DNA of 64,000 nucleotides from JALSHZ01 sp964614535 (GTDB lineage: Bacteria > Pseudomonadota > Gammaproteobacteria > UWMA-0217): the NCBI GenBank assembly GCA_964614535.1, contig CAZTOZ010000017.1, positions 1 through 64,000 on the forward strand, read 5' to 3'. The notes beneath the pieces are model-generated. The model had not been told where the DNA came from, did no database searches, and worked only from the letters and a program-made list of their open reading frames with translations. Positions 1 to 7,698 of this stretch are shown here, piece after piece. The number at the start of each line of letters is the position of its first letter. Positions within the stretch are counted from its first letter, which is position 1. The translations under genes were made by a program, and so were the position numbers.

Positions 1-190
1 TCAGCGCCTGCGCCATCTCGCGACTCAGCGACAGATGCAGATCGGCATCGAGGTGGTAGATCCCCTCCTCCAGCCGCAACGCCACGCGATCGACGCGAAA
101 GTCGGGAGCATCGGCGTGGGCGGGCCAGGCGAGAAAGAACAGGAAAACGATGGCAATAGTATTGCGAACCCCCGGATCAATGTGCTTCAT
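1..190 (-). CDS. DUF4390 domain protein, N-terminal part (cut by window edge)
   Basis: Only the first 63 codons are in the window; the rest lies to the left. The ATG is at 190. The product begins with a hydrophobic signal segment ending near AWPAHA, followed by a stretch (FRVDRVALRLEEGIYHLDAD) that resembles the start of DUF4390 proteins, secreted proteins of unknown function. In many gammaproteobacteria this gene lies directly downstream of rsmB, and here rsmB is the next housekeeping gene on the same strand, which supports the call. An unrelated gene sits between them. The family is recognised from a short fragment, so confidence is moderate. Confidence 0.6.
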   Translation of the reverse strand, partial: MKHIDPGVRNTIAIVFLFFLAWPAHADAPDFRVDRVALRLEEGIYHLDADLHLSLSREMAQAL

Positions 191-636
191 GCGGCACTCC
201 GACGGCTGTGACAACCACGGTACTGACAACGCCATAACCACTCGCCTCGCCATGCTGAGTCACCGGATGCATCAATCCCAAGAGGCCGCTGTCCGTACCA
301 GCTACCCAAAGGTGCGAGAGATGCGTCTGAGACGAACAATCCATACCCGACCGCAATGTTCAGTAGGTTTTGCCGACAAGCGGCACACGTCTATCGGATT
401 CTAGCACCAGCAATGAAGAAACCGATGTTTTCTTACCACACCAGTTCACCCGGACGTAGATACTTGGACATCTCCAATATCCATTTCGGGACAACGCGGC
501 GTGTAAGATTTCACACTTCTACGCCCCTGCGCCCAACCCAGAAGCAGATTGAGACAGCCTTCACATCCAAGCATGTTCCTTCATCTGTAAGATGGCGCCA
601 CTCTTCTCCGAGCAACTGGAATGGACCTGAAACACC
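191..636. other. AT-richer intergenic stretch without a supported gene
   Basis: This 446-bp stretch lies between the divergent DUF4390 gene and the exported protein gene at 637. Short open frames cross it, but none has a convincing start site or protein-like composition. Base composition is visibly lower in GC than the flanking housekeeping genes. It must hold promoters for both neighbours, but I could not pick a convincing -35/-10 pair. Confidence 0.5.
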
Positions 637-1866
637 ATGTCTTACCGCTACAGAACGACACTCTTCCCCATCCTGCTGACCACTCTCTTGTCAAGTCAGG
701 CTTATGCCCGTGGCGAAATCACAACCGTCACCACAATGCTGCAGGGCGCTATCCCATCCAACTACACGCTAGGCGATCAGTTGTATGAATGGGGCGAGGG
801 AGAAGACCTGATCCTCAAGTCCATACAGCTCGGTGACAAAAGCATCGAATACAACAAGTTTACGCCAGACAGGGTCGTCGTCCGGCGCGTCACGAATTCA
901 CGGGCCTCCGGTAGGCCCTGCGCTGTTTTTGCTGCCACGATGGGTAGTGACTACCGGTTTCAGCCAACCTATCCCGACCAGCCACTTGCCGGGGATGGCA
1001 CCGCGGATCTGACCGAAGAGGGTAATTGCGACTACGGAAAACTTGTCAGCAGCAACCGTTTGAACATTGGTTCCTTAGATCTTTTTGCCAATGCGGAAAG
1101 AGACTATTCCATAAAGAATATCGAAAGAGTGGACTTGATTTTCAGCAATGGGTTGATTACACCAACGGCGGGACTGGACGAATCAGGTCATGTCGTCATC
1201 GAGAAAAGCGGCAACAACCATGTTCAGATTGCTGCGATTACCGCGCTGAACGACAAAGGAGAGCCCAGCAGCTACGGTCCCTTGATTATGGTACGGCCTC
1301 ACGACTACCAAGATGACAGCGAAATCCGCTATGGGATAGCGTACGAGGCTCAACGCTTCGCCTTTCTCTCGAACAAGAACAAAGCACCACAGGGCTATCT
1401 ACAATACCGCCGTAATCGGACCGAGACATTGGGAATGGCCTTTGTCTCGGTTGCCGACCTTGGTCTTGGAGCCGAACAAAAATACTACGGCATTTCCCTG
1501 TTCGGCGCCGACGTCGACCCTGATCTCCACACGCTCACCGATCCCACCACCTTCCCGCTGGACACCGGGTTTGAGACACCAGTGACGCTGCCGAGCGGCG
1601 TTCCCGCACAAAATGCCGGCGATGCCGACATCATCGTCGGCACGGCGGGTGACTTCACTCTGGTGACCGCCAGCGGCGAAACGACGACCACGCCCCCGAC
1701 CGACGTTGCCGGCAGCTCGGAAACCAAGGACGTCGTCGACATCGTCGATACCCCGGCACCGAGCAGCAATTCCGGTGGAAGCGGAGGCGGCAGCATTGGT
1801 GCCGGGCTGGCCACCCTGCTGCCCCTGCTCTGGCGCCAACGGCGCCGGCCACGCCGCCGCGGCTGA
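637..1866 (+). CDS. Exported protein with GlyGly-CTERM-like C-terminal sorting signal
   Basis: This 409-residue protein starts with a signal peptide (hydrophobic core at about residues 8-20, cleavage probably after AYA at residue 24). It ends with a Ser/Gly-rich linker, a GGGS motif, a short hydrophobic segment and an Arg-rich tail (WRQRRRPRRR). That tripartite tail resembles GlyGly-CTERM signals, which rhombosortase-type proteases process in many gammaproteobacteria. The middle has no motif I can name. It contains one Cys pair (CAVF and CDYG) and beta-rich sequence, compatible with a surface or secreted protein. The first two thirds of the gene are AT-richer than the neighbours (22 of 60 bases are G or C at 1081-1140), while the tail-coding part is GC-rich. 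The gene interrupts the usual rsmB/DUF4390 adjacency, so horizontal gain is likely. Confidence 0.6.
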   Translation: MSYRYRTTLFPILLTTLLSSQAYARGEITTVTTMLQGAIPSNYTLGDQLYEWGEGEDLILKSIQLGDKSIEYNKFTPDRVVVRRVTNSRASGRPCAVFAATMGSDYRFQPTYPDQPLAGDGTADLTEEGNCDYGKLVSSNRLNIGSLDLFANAERDYSIKNIERVDLIFSNGLITPTAGLDESGHVVIEKSGNNHVQIAAITALNDKGEPSSYGPLIMVRPHDYQDDSEIRYGIAYEAQRFAFLSNKNKAPQGYLQYRRNRTETLGMAFVSVADLGLGAEQKYYGISLFGADVDPDLHTLTDPTTFPLDTGFETPVTLPSGVPAQNAGDADIIVGTAGDFTLVTASGETTTTPPTDVAGSSETKDVVDIVDTPAPSSNSGGSGGGSIGAGLATLLPLLWRQRRRPRRRG

Positions 1867-1907
1867 TCGGGTGGTGGCGCGTGTCGGCGCGCCCCATCAA
1901 CGGCGCA

Positions 1908-1948
1908 AAAACGCCGGCACGACCCACTCGGTGTCATGCCGGCGTTTT
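1908..1948. terminator. Bidirectional hairpin terminator
   Basis: A perfect 12-bp inverted repeat (AAAACGCCGGCA at 1908-1919, complement at 1937-1948) has A/T runs on both outer arms. It sits between the convergent genes ending at 1866 and 1959, where it can stop transcription from both sides. Confidence 0.8.
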
Positions 1949-1958
1949 CGCTTCTGGA

Positions 1959-3257
1959 TCATCCCCCGCCGACCTTGGTCGCCAGCGCATAGAAGAACCC
2001 ATCCATCCCCTGCTCTGCCGGCAGCAGCTGCCATCCTGGCGTCGTCGCTCGGCCCACCTTCAGTTCGATCGGTTCGAACCGTAGATCGGTACGCGCCCGC
2101 CCGAATGCGGCCATCTGCCGGGCATTCTCCTGCGGCAATACCGAGCAGGTTGCATAGAGCAGCCGGCCACCGGGCTTGAGCAACGGCCACAATGCGTCGA
2201 GCAGGCGACGCTGCTGTCCAGCCAGAGCCACCACATCCTCCGGTCGGCGATGACGCTTGATGTCGGGGTGGCGCCGTATGACGCCGGTGGCGCTACAGGG
2301 GGCATCGAGGAGAATCCGGTCGAACGGCTCACCATCCCACCAGCCGGCGGTATCGGCCGCATCGGCAGTGACGATGCTGGCCCGATAGCCGGAACGGGCA
2401 AGGTTCTCGCGCAGCCGACCGACACGCGCCGGATCACTCTCGACGGCGACGACGTCGGCATCCCCGCCCACTGTTTCGAGAATATGAACGGTTTTGCCGC
2501 CCGGGGCGGCACAGGCATCGAGAATACGCTGCCCCGGTCCGGTATCGAGCAGGCTGGCGGCGAGCTGGGCCGCGGCATCCTGTACCGACACCACACCATC
2601 ACCAAAGCCCGGCAGACCAGTGACATCGACCGTCCCCCGCAGTAGCACGGCCGTCTCGACGAGCGGGTGGGCAACGGCAGCGACCCCCGCTTTTTCGAGC
2701 TGGCGCAGGTATGCCTGCCGCTCGATGCGCGACAGATCGACCCGCAACGTCATCGGCGCGGCTTCGGCCATTGCCCGGGCCAGCCTGTCGAAATCCGCCG
2801 GCCACGCCTTCCGCAGCTCATCGATCAACCACCCCGGCAACCGGTGACGGGCCTGCGGCTGCTGCATGACGGCCGCCAGCAGCGGTTCCCGCTCTCGCAG
2901 AAACCGCCGCAACACCGCATTGGCCATTCCGCCCGCCCAGGGGCGTTGTCGGCGCACGATACGCACGGTGTTGTCCACCACGGCATGGTCGGGTGTGGCG
3001 GCATCGAGCAACTCGAACAGGGCAATCCGCAGCAGATCGGCGACGATCCGGTCCTTGCGTTTGAGTGGTTTGCGCAGCAGCAGCCCCAGAAGGGCATCGA
3101 CGCGCTCGAACTGGCGCAGAACCCCGTAGACGAGCGCGCGGATGGTGGCGTGGGACTCGGGACGCATCCTGGCCAGCACCGCCGGCAGTTCCCGACTGAG
3201 CGAGCCGCCCTCGCGGACGCCTTGGAGGACCCTAGCGGCCGCCAGCCGCGTCTGCAT
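1959..3257 (-). CDS. rsmB: 16S rRNA (cytosine(967)-C5)-methyltransferase RsmB
   Basis: This 432-residue protein has an N-terminal NusB-like RNA-binding domain (about residues 1-140, including RALVYGVLRQFERVDALL) and a C-terminal SAM-dependent methyltransferase domain. The SAM loop is DACAAPGGKT, followed by the motif LDAPCSATG and the catalytic-cysteine motif LLYATCSV. It methylates C967 of 16S rRNA. The ATG at 3257 was chosen because homology begins at MQTRLAAARVLQ; the open frame upstream is a shadow of fmt. The start lies inside the fmt reading frame (26-bp overlap), so it is translated from the def-fmt-rsmB message. Confidence 0.95.
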   Translation of the reverse strand: MQTRLAAARVLQGVREGGSLSRELPAVLARMRPESHATIRALVYGVLRQFERVDALLGLLLRKPLKRKDRIVADLLRIALFELLDAATPDHAVVDNTVRIVRRQRPWAGGMANAVLRRFLREREPLLAAVMQQPQARHRLPGWLIDELRKAWPADFDRLARAMAEAAPMTLRVDLSRIERQAYLRQLEKAGVAAVAHPLVETAVLLRGTVDVTGLPGFGDGVVSVQDAAAQLAASLLDTGPGQRILDACAAPGGKTVHILETVGGDADVVAVESDPARVGRLRENLARSGYRASIVTADAADTAGWWDGEPFDRILLDAPCSATGVIRRHPDIKRHRRPEDVVALAGQQRRLLDALWPLLKPGGRLLYATCSVLPQENARQMAAFGRARTDLRFEPIELKVGRATTPGWQLLPAEQGMDGFFYALATKVGGG

Positions 3258-4191
3258 CGCTGGATCCCAGGCGCCGGCCGAGCAGGCTGCGGCCATTGAG
3301 GAAGGTGGCGGCATCCAGCGGCCTGCCACCGGGCAGTTGCAGGCGCGTGACCCACAGCAGACCGTCACCGGCCTGGACGGCGATGCCCCGTCGCGGATCC
3401 TCCGCCACCACCTCACCGGGCTCACCCCGCCGTGGCCCGATCTGTGGCTCGCCGGCATGAATGCGCAGCATCCCCTCGTCGAGCGGCGTCTGCGCCACCG
3501 GCCACGGATCGAAGGCTCGCACCTTGCGGTCGATCTCCAGCACCGGGCGGGACCAGTCGATGGCCGCCTCCGCCTTCTGCAACTTGGCCGCGTAACAGCT
3601 CCGCGCCTCGTCCTGCGGCTCGGCCTCGACACTACCCGACTCGATCGCGGGCAACACCTCCATCAGCGCCTCCGCTCCCAGCGTGGCCAGACGATCGTGC
3701 AACTTCCCGGTCGTCTCCCGTTCACCGATCGGAACCGCCTTTCGCAGCAACATGTCACCGGTGTCCAACCCCTCGTCCATCTGCATGATGGTGACGCCCG
3801 TCTGGCGATCCCCCGCCAAAATGGCACGATGAATCGGTGCCGCCCCCCGCCAACGCGGCAACAGCGAGGCGTGGATATTGATGCAGCCGAGGCGGGGCGT
3901 CTCCAGCACGGCGGGCGGCAGCAGCAGGCCGTAGGCCGCCACCACCATCAGATCGGGCGCGAAAGCGGCCAGCGCGGCCTGGGCTTCTCGATGCACCAGT
4001 GACTCGGGCTGGATCACCGGAATGTCCGCCGCCCGCGCGACCGACTTGACCGGGCTGGCGCGAAGCTTGCGGCCACGCCCGGCCGGGCGGTCCGGCTGGG
4101 TGTAGACGGCGACCACGTCGTGAGGCGAGGCGATCAGCGCCCGCAGCGCGGGAACGGCGAAATCGGGCGTGCCGGCGTAAACGATTCTCAC
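3232..4191 (-). CDS. fmt: Methionyl-tRNA formyltransferase
   Basis: This 319-residue enzyme transfers a formyl group from 10-formyl-THF to initiator Met-tRNA. The N-terminal formyltransferase fold begins with RIVYAGTPDFAVPALRAL. The folate-binding and catalytic region contains NIHASLLPRWRGAAPIHRAI, in which Asn and His are catalytic, and a downstream Asp lies in MDEGLDTGDML. A C-terminal OB-like domain follows at about residues 205-319. The start is a GTG at 4191 that overlaps the def stop (GTGA), indicating translational coupling. The partner deformylase lies immediately upstream. Confidence 0.95.
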   Translation of the reverse strand: MRIVYAGTPDFAVPALRALIASPHDVVAVYTQPDRPAGRGRKLRASPVKSVARAADIPVIQPESLVHREAQAALAAFAPDLMVVAAYGLLLPPAVLETPRLGCINIHASLLPRWRGAAPIHRAILAGDRQTGVTIMQMDEGLDTGDMLLRKAVPIGERETTGKLHDRLATLGAEALMEVLPAIESGSVEAEPQDEARSCYAAKLQKAEAAIDWSRPVLEIDRKVRAFDPWPVAQTPLDEGMLRIHAGEPQIGPRRGEPGEVVAEDPRRGIAVQAGDGLLWVTRLQLPGGRPLDAATFLNGRSLLGRRLGSSDADAAGGR

Positions 4192-4691
4192 ATCTGCGCC
4201 TTGGCCATCTTTTCCAGCTTCTTGCGGATACGGGAGCGCTTGAGCGGCGAGAGATAGTCGACGAACAGCTTGCCGTCGAGATGATCGATCTCGTGCTGGA
4301 TACAAACCGCCAACAGGCCATCGGTGGCCAACTTCTGGAGATTGCCGTCACGGTCGAGGTACTCCACCTCCACCGACTCGGCCCGCGTCACCGGCGCATA
4401 CTGATCGGGAACCGACAGACACCCCTCCTCCATCTGCTCGGAGCCCTCGGACGCCACAATGACCGGATTGATCAGAAACAGTGGCGAATCCTTCCCCTCC
4501 GACACGTCGATGGTCACGATGCGCTTGTGGACATTGACCTGGGGCGCCGCCAGGCCGATGCCCGGGGCGGCGTACATCGTCTCCAGCATGTCGTCCAGCA
4601 GCCGGTTGATCGCCCCATCCACCTCCGCCACCGGTTTGGAAACCTTGCGCAGGCGTGGATCGGGAAAACGAAGGATGTCCAGTAAAGCCAT
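4188..4691 (-). CDS. def: Peptide deformylase
   Basis: This 167-residue metalloenzyme removes the formyl group from nascent N-formylmethionine. All three family motifs are present: GIGLAAPQV, EGCLSVP (metal Cys) and QHEIDHLDG (two metal His and the catalytic Glu). Length matches the family. It is the first gene of def-fmt-rsmB, divergent from the LysM protein gene, with its promoter in the 206-bp space between them. Confidence 0.96.
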   Translation of the reverse strand: MALLDILRFPDPRLRKVSKPVAEVDGAINRLLDDMLETMYAAPGIGLAAPQVNVHKRIVTIDVSEGKDSPLFLINPVIVASEGSEQMEEGCLSVPDQYAPVTRAESVEVEYLDRDGNLQKLATDGLLAVCIQHEIDHLDGKLFVDYLSPLKRSRIRKKLEKMAKAQM

Positions 4692-4721
4692 AGATCCTCG
4701 AAAAATCTGAAATCGTTCCGC

Positions 4722-4750
4722 TATTTATAGTGTAATCGCGGCCGCTACAA
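4722..4750 (-). promoter_or_regulatory. Predicted sigma70 promoter for def-fmt-rsmB
   Basis: On the minus strand, TTGTAG (4750-4745) is followed after 17 bp by TAAATA (4727-4722), or after 15 bp by TATAAA (4729-4724). The AT-rich -10 region stands out in GC-rich surroundings. Transcription would start about 25-30 bp upstream of the def ATG at 4691. Confidence 0.5.
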
Positions 4751-4897
4751 TAAACCCGTGAAGCAGTACGAGCAATTTTGCTACGATTGAGGTCAGACTC
4801 CGGGGTGATTCTGTGCGACCGCGCCAGCGCGTCGCCAGGCGACGTCTCGGAGAGAACAACCGGCCCCACGGCGCCGGTACAAATGAAGGGGATCACC

Positions 4898-6064
4898 TTG
4901 AACAAGCGAATGGACCGCTGCCACCTGGGCATCATCACCGGATTGATCGCGACCGCGCTCACCAGCGGCTGCGTCGGCCCACGGGAAATCTACGACGAGA
5001 CGCCCGTCGTCGCCGCCCATCCCGTCTACAAGCCGGTAGAGGCACCCACCGCAGAACCGGTGGACGCCCCACAACGGACGATCCGCAGCGACGACCTCCA
5101 GCCATCGGCACCGGAGACCTATGTCGTCAGGAAGGGGGACACCCTCTGGGGCATCGCCAAACGCTTCCTGAAAAACCCCTGGTACTGGCCAGAGATCTGG
5201 CACAGCAATCCCGACATCAGGAACCCCCATCTCATCTACCCGGGCGACGTCATCAGCCTCTACTACGTCAATGGCGAGCCCCGGCTCGGCATCAACATGC
5301 AACGAGTGCCCGGCGACACCAAGCTCAAACCCCGGATCCGCACCTACCCGCTGGAGGAGAAGGATGTCGGCATCGCCATCCAAGCGGTCAAACCGTTCCT
5401 GATCCGGCCGCAGGTGGTCTCCGAGGAGGCACTGGAAGCCGCCCCTCACGTACTCGATTCGCGCGATGCACGGCTGATCTACGGCAGTGGCGATCAGGTC
5501 TATGTGCACGGTCTGGACAACGGCTATCCCGGCCAACGGTTCAGCGTATTCCGCCCCGGCAAGCCGCTGGTCGATCCCAAAACCGGTGAACGGCTCGGCT
5601 TCGAGGCCATCCACGCCAGCGAGGCGGAACTGATCCGCGAAGGCGACCCGGCGACGATCGAGCTGCAGAAGACCACCCGCGAGGTTCTGCGTGGCGACCG
5701 GCTGCTGCCGCTGGACCCTGGCCCCACCGGCTTCTATTTCATTCCCCACGCCCCGGCACCCGGGCTGGAGGGTACGATCGTCTCGCTGTTCGACGCCCTC
5801 AACCAGGCAGCACAATACCAGATCGCCGTCATCAATCTGGGACAGCGTGACGGAATCGAGCCCGGCCACGTGCTCGAAATCCGCCAGGCCGGTCGCACCA
5901 TCAGCGACCCGTTCCACAAACACCGGGACGACACCATGGTGTCACTGCCCACGGAAAGCTCCGGGTTGATGATGGTCTTCCGCAGCTTCGACAAGGTGAG
6001 CTACGGCCTGATCATGGAATCGGATCACCCGATCCGTACCGGGGACATCGTCACCGCGCCGTGA
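4898..6064 (+). CDS. LysM-domain cell-envelope protein (probable lipoprotein)
   Basis: This protein of about 388 residues begins with a membrane-targeting segment ending in ALTSGC, a plausible lipobox with the modified Cys near residue 25. One LysM domain follows (about residues 74-122, starting YVVRKGDTLWGIAKRFLKNPWYW and ending PGDVISLY), which binds peptidoglycan. The remaining 260 residues are beta-rich with no named domain. A protein of this architecture commonly sits between def and dprA in gammaproteobacteria. The TTG at 4898 was chosen because AAGGGG lies six bases upstream; ATGs at 4883 and 4925 are alternatives. The stop overlaps the dprA GTG (GTGA), so the two genes are probably co-transcribed. 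Confidence 0.85.
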   Translation: MNKRMDRCHLGIITGLIATALTSGCVGPREIYDETPVVAAHPVYKPVEAPTAEPVDAPQRTIRSDDLQPSAPETYVVRKGDTLWGIAKRFLKNPWYWPEIWHSNPDIRNPHLIYPGDVISLYYVNGEPRLGINMQRVPGDTKLKPRIRTYPLEEKDVGIAIQAVKPFLIRPQVVSEEALEAAPHVLDSRDARLIYGSGDQVYVHGLDNGYPGQRFSVFRPGKPLVDPKTGERLGFEAIHASEAELIREGDPATIELQKTTREVLRGDRLLPLDPGPTGFYFIPHAPAPGLEGTIVSLFDALNQAAQYQIAVINLGQRDGIEPGHVLEIRQAGRTISDPFHKHRDDTMVSLPTESSGLMMVFRSFDKVSYGLIMESDHPIRTGDIVTAP

Positions 6065-7161
6065 ACGTCGAGCCATGGCTGCGCCTGTGGCGTGTGCCGA
6101 AGATCGGGCCGGCCGCCTTCCACAAACTGCTGTCCCGGTTCGGCAGCCCCGATGCCGCCCTCGAGGCCGGCATCGCCGGCTGGCGAGAGGCCGGGCTCAC
6201 GGCCGCACAGGTCGATGCCCTCGACACCCATCGCACCCCCGGCATCGACGCCGATCTCGCCTGGCTGGAGGCGGCGGGCAACGAGCTGATTCTCTGGGGC
6301 AGCGATCGCTATCCCGAGCGGCTGGCAAACATCCCGACTCCCCCGCCCCTGCTGTTCACCCGCGGCGACACCACCCTGCTCGACCACCCGCAGCTGGCCA
6401 TCGTCGGCAGCCGCCATCCCAGCCAGGGCGGACGCAACAACGCAACGGCCTTCGCACGTCATCTGGCGGCTGCAGGCCTCGGCATCACCAGCGGGCTGGC
6501 ACTGGGCATCGACGCGGCGGCGCACGAAGGTGCCCTGCAGGCCGAGGGCGTCACCGTCGCCGTGACCGGCACGGGCCTGGATCGCATCTATCCCGCCCGC
6601 AACCGCGCGCTGGCCCACCGTATTGCCGACAACGGCCTGCTGGTATCCGAGTTCCCCGTCGGGGTCGGCGCACAGGCCGCCAACTTCCCCCGCCGCAACC
6701 GCATCATCAGCGGGCTCGCGCTCGGCGTGCTGGTCGTCGAGGCGGCCACCAAGAGCGGCTCGCTGATCACGGCCCGCCTCGCTGCCGAACAGGGACGCGA
6801 GGTCTTCGCCATCCCCGGCTCGATCCACAACCCGCTGGCCCGGGGCTGCCATCGCCTGATCCGCCAAGGTGCCAAGCTGGTGGAGACGGCCGACGACATT
6901 CTCGAAGAACTCGCGCCGATCCTGACGCCCATCACCGATTCCCCGCCAAAACAGGCGGTTACCACCGACGCCCCTGCCCCGGCGATCGATCCCGAGCACG
7001 CGGCGCTGCTGCAGCACATCGACTACGAGCCGACTGCCATCGATACCATTATCGGCCGCAGCGGATTGACCGCGGATGTGGTTTCCTCCATGCTGCTAAT
7101 AATGGAACTGAACAATCTGGTCGCCGCGGAAGCCGGTGGCTACTATGTGCGAGTCGGATGA
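6061..7161 (+). CDS. dprA: DNA-processing protein DprA
   Basis: This 366-residue protein loads RecA on incoming single-stranded DNA during transformation. It has an N-terminal helical, SAM-like domain (1-75), a Rossmann-like DprA core (about 80-290) with IVGSRHPSQGG, SGLALGIDAAAHEGAL, NFPRRNRIISGL and the SGSLITA loop, and a C-terminal winged-helix-like domain (about 305-366). The start is a GTG overlapping the LysM gene's stop by four bases. ComF at 19227 is the other competence-type gene in the window. Confidence 0.94.
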   Translation: MNVEPWLRLWRVPKIGPAAFHKLLSRFGSPDAALEAGIAGWREAGLTAAQVDALDTHRTPGIDADLAWLEAAGNELILWGSDRYPERLANIPTPPPLLFTRGDTTLLDHPQLAIVGSRHPSQGGRNNATAFARHLAAAGLGITSGLALGIDAAAHEGALQAEGVTVAVTGTGLDRIYPARNRALAHRIADNGLLVSEFPVGVGAQAANFPRRNRIISGLALGVLVVEAATKSGSLITARLAAEQGREVFAIPGSIHNPLARGCHRLIRQGAKLVETADDILEELAPILTPITDSPPKQAVTTDAPAPAIDPEHAALLQHIDYEPTAIDTIIGRSGLTADVVSSMLLIMELNNLVAAEAGGYYVRVG

Positions 7162-7180
7162 CTGTCCTGCAAATACTATG

Positions 7181-7657
7181 ATGAAAGAGAATATTTTCGA
7201 CGTTCTGATGTACCTCTTCGAGCACTACATCGAGGACGATCCCCATGTCGAACCCAGCCGCACCGACCTGGAAGGTCATCTGCTGGAGGCCGGGTTCGGC
7301 AACCACGAGGTCAGCCGCGCCTTCGACTGGCTCGAAGATCTCGCCAGCCTCAAGGAGGGAGAGCATCCGGCCCATCCGAGCGATTCACTGCGGATCTACC
7401 GCGACGACGAAATGAACCAGCTCACCGCCGAGGGCATCGGTTTCCTCCACTATCTGGAACAAAACGGCGTCCTGACGCCCGTCGTGCGCGAACAGATCAT
7501 CGACCGCGCCCAGGCCCTGGAGAGCCATCCGGTCAGCCTGGACCAGCTCAAGTGGGTCGTGCTGATGGTGCTGTTCAACCAACCGCACGAGGAGCCGGCC
7601 GATCTCGGCTGGCTGGAAGACCTGGTCTATGATGATCAGGGCCTGACGCTTCACTGA
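7181..7657 (+). CDS. smg: Smg family protein (DUF494)
   Basis: This 158-residue protein begins MKENIFDVLMYLFEHY, the family's typical start, and has the family's usual length. Its biochemical function is unknown. It is conserved between dprA and topA in gammaproteobacteria, exactly as here. An ATG directly upstream at 7178 is an alternative start. It probably belongs to the LysM-dprA-smg-topA-tsaC-hemF transcription unit. Confidence 0.9.
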   Translation: MKENIFDVLMYLFEHYIEDDPHVEPSRTDLEGHLLEAGFGNHEVSRAFDWLEDLASLKEGEHPAHPSDSLRIYRDDEMNQLTAEGIGFLHYLEQNGVLTPVVREQIIDRAQALESHPVSLDQLKWVVLMVLFNQPHEEPADLGWLEDLVYDDQGLTLH

Positions 7658-7698
7658 CTTCCCCGTTCACCCCCTCCCCAACCGAATACGCCATTACG

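Noticed and set aside
1959..3632. Long rsmB frame starting at 3632
   Set aside because: The first 125 codons lie antisense-free but out of frame within fmt and are Arg/Ser-rich noise; RsmB homology starts at the ATG at 3257.
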